Assembly: GCA_030591405.1 (NCBI GenBank)
Contig: JAUVBC010000137.1
Span: 1-6,229 of the forward strand
Length of the DNA stretch: 6,229 bases
Origin: Candidatus Zixiibacteriota bacterium
GTDB lineage: Bacteria; Zixibacteria; MSB-5A5; GN15; PGXB01
Direction of reading: 5' to 3'
Shown: piece by piece, positions 1-6,229 of the stretch
Layout: every line of letters starts with the position of its first letter
Numbering within the stretch: the stretch's first letter is position 1
Notes under the pieces: model-generated
Told to the model about the DNA's origin: nothing
The model's database searches: none
What the model saw: the letters and a program-made list of their open reading frames with translations, nothing else
Program-made: the position numbers and the translations under genes

Positions 1-127
1 CTGAGAGACCTTTACGACTCAATATCATCGTCATCGCCGCCGTTAAGGTTGTCTTACCATGATCAACATGCCCGATTGTGCCTACATTAACATGAGGCTT
101 ATTCCTGACAAATTTCTCCTTCGCCAT
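1..127 (-). CDS. tuf: Elongation factor Tu, N-terminal fragment (cut by window edge)
   Basis: EF-Tu is the cytoplasmic GTPase that carries aminoacyl-tRNA to the ribosomal A site. Only the first 42 codons are present; the rest lies beyond the left edge. The translation begins MAKEKFVRNKPHVNVGTIGH and contains the G1 P-loop GHVDHGKT at residues 19-26, which binds GTP phosphates, followed by TLTAAMTMIL, the usual first helix of the G domain. The GHVDHGKT form is typical of EF-Tu, whereas EF-G has AHIDAGKT. The ATG at 125-127 is chosen because it matches the family N-terminus and sits 10 nt after an AAGGAG sequence. It follows fusA by 28 bp on the same strand, the normal str-operon order, so it is probably co-transcribed with fusA. 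Whether the genome has a second tuf copy cannot be seen. Confidence 0.96.
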   Translation of the reverse strand, partial: MAKEKFVRNKPHVNVGTIGHVDHGKTTLTAAMTMILSRKGLS

Positions 128-137
128 TGTCTTCAAA

Positions 138-143
138 CTCCTT
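138..143 (-). promoter_or_regulatory. Shine-Dalgarno sequence of tuf
   Basis: On the minus strand this reads AAGGAG, a strong anti-16S match, with a 10-nt spacer to the tuf ATG at 125-127. It lies wholly in the 28-bp fusA-tuf gap. Confidence 0.8.
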
Positions 144-155
144 CTCTATCTCAAT

Positions 156-2231
156 CTACATTATATTCGCAAACATTTTTTCCGAAACATCTTCAGGCAG
201 CGGTAAATAACTGGAAAACTGCATCGTATAGGCACCGCGACCCTGAGTCAAATTTCTCAATGAAGTGGCATAACCAAACATCTCAGCCAACGGCATCATA
301 GCCGTTATCGCCTGCATTTTATTCCTTGGCACCATTCCATTTATTTTTCCACGTCTTAAATTCAAATCGCCAACAACGCTCCCCATATAGTCACCCTGAC
401 AAACCACTTCAACCCGCATTATCGGCTCGAGCACTACCGGTCTTGCCTTCCTCATACCATCTTTGAAAGCCATTGAAGCAGCCACCTGATAAGCCATCTC
501 GGAGGAATCAACAGAATGATAAGAGCCATCGAATAATGAGGTTTTAATCCCGGTTACCGGGTAACCGGCAATAACTCCGGTCGTCATTGCATCTTTGAGG
601 CCCTTTTCTACAGCCGGTATAAATTCAAGAGGGATCATATTTCTCTTAATTTCATTCTTAAAACCGAAAACGGTTCCGTTTTGAGCCGGTTCAAGACGAA
701 CTTTAACATGGCCATATTGACCCTTACCGCCAGATTGCCGAATGAACTTTCCTTCAGCCTCAACTGTTTTGGTAATAGTTTCTTTATAAGCAACCGATGG
801 TTTCCCGATATTGGCATGAACATTAAATTCACGGATCAAACGATCAATTAAAATATCGAGATGCAATTCGCCCATCCCTGAAATAATTGTCTGACCGGTT
901 TCATCATTAAATTTTACAATAAAGGTCGGATCTTCTTCCTCAAGCTTTTGAAGCGAGTCGGCCAGTTTATCATGGTCATCCTGGGATTTAGGCTCAATAG
1001 CAACAAAAATAACCGGTTCCGGAAATTTCATCACTTCCAGAACTATTGGGTCTTTGGCACTGCAGAGGGTATCGCCAGTGGTCGTTTTTCTAAAGCCAAT
1101 AATAGCGACAATATCACCGGTCGAAGCAACCGGAACATCGGCCCGCTTATTGGAATGCATTCTTAATATCCGTCCAACTCTCTCTTTGATTCCGGAGGTC
1201 GGGTTATATATATAGCTACCGGTTTTTATTTCACCGGAATATACTCTTACATAACAAAGTTTGCCAGCGTGAGGATCGGTAGCAATTTTAAAGGCTAATG
1301 CCGCCAGTGGTTCGGATGAGTCAGGAGATCTTTGTAATTCTTTTTTGCCATCAGGCGAAACCCCTTTAACAGGAGGAAGATCGCTTGGTGCTGGCAAATA
1401 ATCGACAATAGCGTCAAGAAGCCTTTGGATACCTTTATTTTTTAATGACGAACCAACCAAAACCGGAACCAGCGAACAGTTAATAACTGCCTGCCTGATT
1501 GCCCGAATTATATCAGTGGTGTCAATTTCTTCATTATTAAGGAATTTCTCGAGAAGTTTATCATCGTAGTCAGAAATTGATTCCAGTAAATGTTCGCGGG
1601 CGGCAGTCGCAATTTCCAACATATCATCCGGAATAGGATTTTCGGTGAAAGTGGCTCCCTGATTGTCATCATTATATACTCTATAATTCATATTAATCAA
1701 ATCAATGATGCCGCTAAAAGTATCTTCCTTGCCAACTGGAATCTGAATTGGGATCGGGCTTAATGTTAGTTTTTCATCCATGTCCGCCAATGTTCTATCA
1801 AAATCGGCACCGATTCGATCCATCTTATTAACATATGCAATTCTCGGGACTTTATATTTGTCGGCCTGAAACCAAACCGTCTCCGATTGTGGCTCAACGC
1901 CGCCAACAGCACAAAAGATAGCCAATGCGCCATCCAAAACTCTTAATGATCTTTCAACTTCCATGGTAAAATCTACGTGGCCGGGAGTATCAATGATATT
2001 AACTTCGTGCTTGCGCCAATAGCAGGTAGTCGCCGCTGAGGTAATGGTAATACCTCTCTCCTTCTCTTGCTCCATCCAGTCCATCGTGGCAGCACCATCA
2101 TCAACTTCGCCAATACGATGAGTTTTTCCGGTATAATAGAGAATACGCTCGGTCGTAGTCGTCTTACCGGCATCAATATGAGCCATGATGCCAATATTCC
2201 TGACAAGCTGTATATCTTTTTTAACTGACAT
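156..2231 (-). CDS. fusA: Translation elongation factor G
   Basis: EF-G is the ribosomal GTPase that drives translocation and, with ribosome recycling factor, subunit splitting. The 691-residue product is near the usual length of about 690-705. GTPase motifs are intact: P-loop AHIDAGKT (17-24), switch I RGITITSAAT (59-68), DTPGH (81-85), NKMD (135-138) and a G5-like GSS (260-262). Domain II follows (about 310-400), then domain III with SGMGELHLDI (451-460), domain IV with the decoding-centre tip loop YHSVDSSEMAY (571-581), and domain V with GDLNLRRGKI and MFGYATSLRNLTQGRG (621-666). The pattern fits canonical EF-G rather than the tetracycline-protection family. The ATG is supported by the family N-terminus and by an in-frame TAG four codons upstream (2241-2243). 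The Shine-Dalgarno match is weak (AGGG, 7-nt spacer). It ends in TAG, 28 bp before tuf, and follows rpsG after a long 176-bp gap. Confidence 0.98.
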   Translation of the reverse strand: MSVKKDIQLVRNIGIMAHIDAGKTTTTERILYYTGKTHRIGEVDDGAATMDWMEQEKERGITITSAATTCYWRKHEVNIIDTPGHVDFTMEVERSLRVLDGALAIFCAVGGVEPQSETVWFQADKYKVPRIAYVNKMDRIGADFDRTLADMDEKLTLSPIPIQIPVGKEDTFSGIIDLINMNYRVYNDDNQGATFTENPIPDDMLEIATAAREHLLESISDYDDKLLEKFLNNEEIDTTDIIRAIRQAVINCSLVPVLVGSSLKNKGIQRLLDAIVDYLPAPSDLPPVKGVSPDGKKELQRSPDSSEPLAALAFKIATDPHAGKLCYVRVYSGEIKTGSYIYNPTSGIKERVGRILRMHSNKRADVPVASTGDIVAIIGFRKTTTGDTLCSAKDPIVLEVMKFPEPVIFVAIEPKSQDDHDKLADSLQKLEEEDPTFIVKFNDETGQTIISGMGELHLDILIDRLIREFNVHANIGKPSVAYKETITKTVEAEGKFIRQSGGKGQYGHVKVRLEPAQNGTVFGFKNEIKRNMIPLEFIPAVEKGLKDAMTTGVIAGYPVTGIKTSLFDGSYHSVDSSEMAYQVAASMAFKDGMRKARPVVLEPIMRVEVVCQGDYMGSVVGDLNLRRGKINGMVPRNKMQAITAMMPLAEMFGYATSLRNLTQGRGAYTMQFSSYLPLPEDVSEKMFANIM

Positions 2232-2407
2232 AAAAAAACCCTAACTGAGTTCCGCAATCAAAACAGGCGACTGACAAGGGACTGTCGGCGTCGAACCGGA
2301 AATTCAGCAGGGGCCGGTTGGCAAGCCTAGAGATCACTCTATCATATCTTAAATAATGCCCGCAATAAAACTGCTCCTCCTAGTTAATAGTCCTCCAGCC
2401 TTCTCTT
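2232..2407 (-). other. Long rpsG-fusA intergenic region, possible fusA leader
   Basis: This 176-bp gap is long for an operon whose other gaps are 18-75 bp. On the minus strand it holds, in order, an AGGAGG sequence that serves no annotated gene (2376-2381), a 7-codon TTG-started mini-ORF behind it (2342-2365), an AACCGG/CCGGTT inverted repeat (2294-2319), and an imperfect GC-rich repeat around 2266-2292. A short T-run (2232-2238) directly precedes the fusA ATG. No clear sigma-70 promoter and no convincing intrinsic terminator were seen. A regulatory leader for fusA is possible, but nothing here proves one. Confidence 0.4.
2294..2319 (-). repeat. Inverted repeat AACCGG/CCGGTT in the fusA leader
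   Basis: Two perfect 6-nt arms (2294-2299 and 2314-2319) flank a 14-nt loop. The arms could form a GC-rich RNA stem 62 nt upstream of the fusA start. There is no T-run directly after it, so it is not a standard terminator. A 6-bp stem in a gap this long could be chance. Confidence 0.3.
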
Positions 2408-2878
2408 CTACCATCTAAAGTGGGCAAAAGCCTTATTGGCTTCGGCCATCTTATGCGTATCTTCTTTTTTCTTTATCGCAGCGCCCTCATTATTGGCCGC
2501 CGCAGTAAATTCACTCGCCAATTTCTGAGCCATCGTATGTTCGCTTCTGCCAACCGAATATGCAATCAACCATCTAATAGCCAGCGAGATCCTCCGACCA
2601 GGTTTCACTTCCTGAGGGACCTGATAGGTTGCACCGCCAACCCGGCGAGATTTCACCTCAAGAGTCGGTTTTACATTATTCAATGCCTTATTAAAAATCT
2701 CAATACCCGGCTGACCCGATTTCTTCTCAATAAGGTCAAGCGCCATATAAAGATTTCTCTCAGCAACTGATTTTTTGCCCCTCTTTATCATATAGCTGAT
2801 AAATTGCGTAATCAGTCTGTCACCGAATTTTGTATCGGGGATCCACTGCTGCTTTTTTAATTTTTTCCTTCTTGGCAT
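2408..2878 (-). CDS. rpsG: 30S ribosomal protein S7
   Basis: S7 binds the 3' major domain of 16S rRNA, nucleates assembly of the 30S head, and lines the E site. The product is 156 residues, the usual family length. Visible family features are the basic N-terminus MPRRKKLKKQ, the helix with FISYMIKRGKKSVAE (26-40), the NVKPTLEVKSRRVGGATYQVP segment with the E-site beta-hairpin (68-88), RRISLAIRWL (95-104), and the C-terminus KMAEANKAFAHFRW, which ends at the family's normal Trp. The ATG matches the family start; the nearest Shine-Dalgarno-like sequence, AGAGG at 2892-2896, is 13 nt away and weak, so translation may be coupled to rpsL, which ends only 18 bp upstream. It stops with TAG, with an in-frame TAA 8 codons later. 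No sign of truncation or transfer. Confidence 0.98.
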   Translation of the reverse strand: MPRRKKLKKQQWIPDTKFGDRLITQFISYMIKRGKKSVAERNLYMALDLIEKKSGQPGIEIFNKALNNVKPTLEVKSRRVGGATYQVPQEVKPGRRISLAIRWLIAYSVGRSEHTMAQKLASEFTAAANNEGAAIKKKEDTHKMAEANKAFAHFRW

Positions 2879-2896
2879 TTATTTAAACCAACCTCT

Positions 2897-3274
2897 CTAT
2901 TTCTTCTTTGGCTTCTTGGTTCCATATTTGGAACGGCTCTGAGTTCTATCGGCGACACCAGAAGTATCCATAGTGCCTCGGATAACATGATACCGAACAC
3001 CGGGAAGATCTTTGATACGGCCGCCCCTAATAAGAACAATTGAGTGCTCCTGAAGATTGTGTCCTTCACCAGGAATATAGGCAGTCACTTCCATCTTATT
3101 AGTAAGTCTGACACGTGCAACTTTGCGCAGAGCAGAATTCGGTTTCTTCGGCGTCGAAGTATAGACGCGCGTACAGACTCCCCTCCTCTGGGGACATCCC
3201 TTTAAAGCCGGCGTAGTGGTTTTTGATTTCCTCACCTTGCGGCCTTTTCGTATCAGTTGACTAATAGTCGGCAA
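2897..3274 (-). CDS. rpsL: 30S ribosomal protein S12, TTG start
   Basis: S12 sits at the 30S decoding centre, where it helps monitor codon-anticodon pairing, and is the classic site of streptomycin-resistance mutations. The product is 125 residues, close to the usual 123-124. Family landmarks are CPQRRGVCTRVYTSTPKKPN (27-46), GEGHNLQEHSIVLIRGG (69-85), and KDLPGVRYH (88-96), ending in a basic KKPKKK tail. The resistance-associated lysines (K43/K44 and K88) are wild type, and D89, the residue methylthiolated in E. coli, is present. The start is TTG (3272-3274): it gives exactly the expected MPTISQLIRKG N-terminus and lies 5 nt after AAGGAG. The gene follows rpoC by 75 bp, precedes rpsG by 18 bp, and ends with TAG, with an in-frame TAA 6 codons later. 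Confidence 0.97.
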   Translation of the reverse strand: MPTISQLIRKGRKVRKSKTTTPALKGCPQRRGVCTRVYTSTPKKPNSALRKVARVRLTNKMEVTAYIPGEGHNLQEHSIVLIRGGRIKDLPGVRYHVIRGTMDTSGVADRTQSRSKYGTKKPKKK

Positions 3275-3279
3275 TGTAA

Positions 3280-3285
3280 CTCCTT
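3280..3285 (-). promoter_or_regulatory. Shine-Dalgarno sequence that fixes the rpsL TTG start
   Basis: The minus strand reads AAGGAG here, with a 5-nt spacer to TTG at 3272-3274. This and the S12 family N-terminus decide in favour of the TTG; no ATG gives a plausible S12 start. Confidence 0.8.
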
Positions 3286-3325
3286 AACAATAGGTTCCAC
3301 ATGTCTTAAAAACAAATAGCCCTTC

Positions 3326-3353
3326 AAGTTATTTATTTTCCATTTATTGTCAA
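3326..3353 (-). promoter_or_regulatory. Possible sigma-70-type promoter ahead of rpsL
   Basis: A perfect -35 hexamer TTGACA (3348-3353) overlaps the rpoC TGA stop. After a 16-nt AT-rich spacer comes TAACTT (3326-3331), which shares only three positions with TATAAT. It could give the str genes transcription independent of rpoBC. The poor -10 and the AT-rich setting make chance a real alternative. Confidence 0.22.
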
Positions 3354-6229
3354 GCTTTTTCTTGGAAAATATTTGTCATTGTTTTATCAGCTTCCAAACT
3401 AGCTTCCTCATCTTCCTCATTCAGCAGTTTGAACTCATGATATTTCTCAATACCGGTTCCGGCTGGAATCAAATGTCCTATAATCACATTCTCTTTCAGG
3501 CCCTGCAATTGATCAATTTTGCCATTTATCTCCGCTTCGGTCAAGACCTAGGTAGTCTCCTGGAATGATGCCGCCGAAATAAAGCTTTCGGTTGACAACG
3601 AAGACTTGGTAATACCCAAAAGAAGCGGTTCAAATGTCGCCGGATCGCCACCCTCGGCAATAACGCGGGCATTTTCATCAGCAAATTTCAGACGATCAAC
3701 CTGCTCACCCTCTAAGAAATTGGTATCGCCGGATTCGGTAACTTTAACTTTTTGAAGCATTTGACGCACTATAACTTCAATATGCTTGTTATTTATTTTC
3801 ACGCCCTGCAAACGGTAAACTTCCTGAATTTCATTCACCAGGTATTCCTGCACGGCATTTACACCGGAAATTCTCAGAATATCATGAGGAACAATCGATC
3901 CTTCACACATCCTGTCACCAGCATACACCCGATCACCATTATGAACATGCATATGGCGCCCATGTGGAATAAGGTACTCTTTGGGCTCACCTTCATCCCC
4001 GTGAACCATTATCTGTTGTTGACCTCGAACTATTTTACCCAACTCAATAATCCCGTCAACTTCCGAAATAACAGCCGGATCATGCGGTTTTCTGGCTTCA
4101 AATAGTTCCGCCACACGAGGCAATCCGCCTGTAATATCACGCGTCTTTGAGATTTCGCGGGGAATTCTGACAAGAAATGAGCCAGCATCTATCTTTTGTC
4201 CATCGCTGACAAGCAGGTTGGCTCCGGTCGGAATTCGATAGCTATTCTGTATTTTACCTTTAGCATCGAGAATAATAATTGTTGGGAATAAGATTTTCTC
4301 CCGTTCCTCAACAATAATCGGCTGGATCAAACCTGTCGTTTCATCAAGCTCCTCGCGCAGAGTAACATCAGGAATAATATCATTGAATTTAACTTTTCCG
4401 CCATATTCAGTTACAATTGTGGTCGAATATGGATCCCATTCAAAGATGGGGTCAGCAATTTCAACTTCCTGATTGTCCTTTACTACCAAAACTGAACCAT
4501 AAGGCAATTTCATTCTCGAACGGACTCGTTTTTTCTCATCCTTAATATGAATTTCGCCCTCGCGGCCAGTGATGACCACTGATTTATCTTCACGAACAAT
4601 AGATTTGACACTTACAAATTCAACCTGACCTTTATATTTGGTCTCAACTTTTGACTGCTCGGCAATTCTTGCGGCCGTTCCACCAATATGGAATGTTCGG
4701 AGCGTCAACTGAGTTCCGGGCTCACCGATAGACTGAGCCGCTATGACGCCAACGGCCTCGCCAATATCAACCATCTTCATCGATCCAAGATTTCGGCCAT
4801 AACAATTAGCGCAAACACCCCGTTTTGATTCACAAGTCAGCACCGAACGAATATGGACAGAATCAACACCAGCATCCTCTATCTGTTGGGCCGACTCTTC
4901 AATTATTTCCACTCCGGCTTCAACAATAATTTCATCGGTGATTGGATCAAGAACATCCTCAAGCGCAACACGACCAAGAATACGATCATACAACGATTCG
5001 ATCACCTCTTCACCTTCTTTGAGCGACGAAAGATGGATACCAAGAATCGTATCGCAATCAATTTCATTAATAATGACATCTTGTGCCACATCAACCAAAC
5101 GCCTGGTTAGATAACCGGCATCAGCCGTTTTCAAAGCAGTATCAGCCAAACCTTTACGGGCACCGTGAGTCGAAATAAAATACTCAATTACAGAAAGCCC
5201 TTCCCTGAAATTAGAGATAATAGGTGATTCAATAATTTCACCAACACCACCTGTGATTTTTTTCTGGGGCTTGGCCATCAAACCACGCATACCGGCCAAC
5301 TGACGAATCTGCTCTTTACTTCCGCGAGCACCCGAATCAGCCATCATATATACTGGATTAAAGCCATCACGATCGTTGGCCAGGTTATCAAACATAACGG
5401 TGGCAACTTCAGAAGTTATACCGGTCCAGATATCAATAACCTGGTTATATCTCTCACCATTGGTTATGACGCCTTTTTCATATTTCTTGGAAATGGCATC
5501 TACCCGCTTCTGTCCGTCGTTGACAAGTTTCTTTTTGGCTTCCGGAATCAACAGATCATCAATAGATACCGTTAATCCTGCCAGCGTGGCATATTCAAAA
5601 CCCAAATTTTTAAGTTTATCAAGAAATATAACGGTCTTTGCGGGACCGGCACTACGATAGCTATCAAGCACCAATTGCTCCAGCTTACCTCTTGAGGCGC
5701 TTTCATTAAAGAAATCCATCTCTTCGGGAAAGATCTGATTCAATATTATTCGTCCGGCGGTCGTCTCAAAAAGCTCGGTACCAATTCTAACTTTGATCCG
5801 GGCATGAAGGCTAACCGCGTCCATGGAATGAGCTATCAATACTTCTTCTTTGGAATAAAATATCATCCCTTCACCTTTGGCACCGGCGCGAATTTTTGAA
5901 AGATAGTAGCAACCGATTACCATATCCTGTGAAGGTGTCGCCACCGGTCGTCCAGAAGACGGTAATAAAAGATTGTTACTTGCCAGCATTAAAAGGCGAG
6001 CCTCCAATTGCGCTTCAAATGAAAGAGGAATATGAACAGCCATCTGATCACCATCAAAGTCAGCGTTAAAAGCAGCACACACTAGCGGATGCAATCTTAT
6101 CGCCTTGCCCTCGACCAATCTTGGATAAAAAGCCTGAATACCAAGACGGTGAAGAGTTGGGGCACGATTCAAAAATATAGGATGATCGGTAATAATCTCT
6201 TCGAGTATATCCCAAACTTCGGGACGCTC
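3350..6229 (-). CDS. rpoC: RNA polymerase beta' subunit, 5'-truncated by window edge and interrupted by an in-frame TAG
   Basis: Beta' forms the active centre of RNA polymerase. The frame is open from the right edge; the first visible residues are ERPEVWDILEEI, so the N-terminal zinc ribbon and clamp are outside. In visible-fragment numbering: catalytic NADFDGDQM with three Mg-binding Asp at 55-63 (6041-6067); bridge helix ADSGARGSKEQIRQLAGMRG at 297-316; a complete second zinc site, C392, C466, C473 and C476; trigger loop start QSIGEPGTQLTLRTFHIGG at 499-517; an SI3-type insertion of about 175 residues; trigger loop return TRDITGGLPRVAELFEARKP at 696-715; then GVKINNKHIEVIVRQML. Codon 894 is TAG (3548-3550), straight after SFISAASFQETT. 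The same frame then encodes VLTEAEINGKIDQLQGLKEN and IIGHLIPAGTG, plus an acidic tail ending in TGA. Without the TAG this would be an ordinary full C-terminus. No frameshift is present. It is uncertain whether the gene is intact, read through, split, or wrongly sequenced. Confidence 0.93.
3548..3550 (-). other. rpoC: In-frame amber (TAG) codon inside rpoC
   Basis: The minus strand reads ACT ACC TAG GTC TTG ACC GAA. The beta' family has Arg or Lys at this place (ETT-R/K-VLTEA). A Lys AAG codon would need one base change to become TAG; Arg codons AGG or CGG would need two. The codon is followed by G, whereas the terminal TAGs of rpsL, rpsG and fusA are followed by A. The 65 sense codons after it hold conserved beta' sequence. 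Confidence 0.9.

Noticed and set aside
2266..2292. GC-rich imperfect hairpin in the rpsG-fusA gap, considered as an intrinsic terminator
   Set aside because: The stem has mismatches, and the following sequence (TGTTTTGATT) is not a proper T-run. A terminator here would also cut off fusA and tuf.
2285..2320. GGTTCGA on the minus strand in the rpsG-fusA gap, considered as the T-loop of a tRNA
   Set aside because: The flanking bases do not form a T-stem, and no acceptor or anticodon arm can be built.
3507..3518. Perfect 12-bp palindrome AATTGATCAATT about 29 nt downstream of the rpoC amber codon, considered as a recoding (PYLIS-like) element
   Set aside because: The palindrome has no proper loop and only a weak AU stem as RNA. 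It is explained by the codons for the Lys-Ile-Asp-Gln-Leu stretch, and no other recoding signal surrounds it.
3546..3553. 8-bp palindrome ACCTAGGT centred on the amber codon, considered as a protein-binding or insertion site
   Set aside because: It is short, flanked by normal coding sequence, and has no target-site duplication or inserted DNA.
3752..4105. Open frames on the plus strand opposite rpoC, fusA and rpsG (for example 3752-4105, 2420-2770, 948-1166)
   Set aside because: They lie wholly inside strongly conserved genes on the other strand, match no family, and have no supporting ribosome-binding sites or operon context.

Overview
The window is a stretch of core bacterial chromosome holding the rpoC–rpsL–rpsG–fusA–tuf block (end of the rpoBC operon joined to the str operon). 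All genes lie on the minus strand, so transcription runs from high to low coordinates. Both ends are cut: rpoC lacks its 5' part at the right edge and tuf has only its first 42 codons at the left edge. No mobile elements, CRISPR arrays, tRNA or rRNA genes are visible, and nothing resembles an accessory defence or biosynthetic system.

Layout in transcription order: rpoC (RNA polymerase beta' subunit, 6229 to 3350, interrupted by one in-frame TAG at 3548-3550); a 75-bp gap with a possible weak promoter; rpsL (ribosomal protein S12, TTG start with a strong Shine-Dalgarno sequence); an 18-bp gap; rpsG (S7); an unusually long 176-bp gap; fusA (elongation factor G); a 28-bp gap; tuf (EF-Tu). The products work together in gene expression: beta' is part of the transcribing enzyme, S12 and S7 belong to the 30S subunit, EF-Tu delivers aminoacyl-tRNA, and EF-G drives translocation.

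The organism is a bacterium with moderately AT-rich DNA. The beta' protein carries a long insertion in the trigger loop (SI3 type), found in Proteobacteria, the Bacteroidetes/Chlorobi (FCB) group and some relatives but not in Firmicutes. The wording around the bridge helix (KPQKKITGG...GEIIESPI) suggests to me an FCB-like or uncultured Gram-negative lineage. This is an impression from memory, not a phylogenetic result.

The one striking anomaly is the amber codon in rpoC. The frame continues without a shift into the conserved C-terminal segment of beta' (VLTEAEING...GLKENVIIGHLIPAGTG). UAG is also the natural terminator of rpsL, rpsG and fusA, exactly at their family C-termini, so wholesale reassignment of UAG looks unlikely. 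The candidates are a sequence error, a real nonsense mutation that is suppressed or read through, or a split beta' made by re-initiation. Smaller points of interest are the TTG start of rpsL and the long rpsG-fusA gap, which holds an orphan Shine-Dalgarno sequence while fusA itself has only a weak one.
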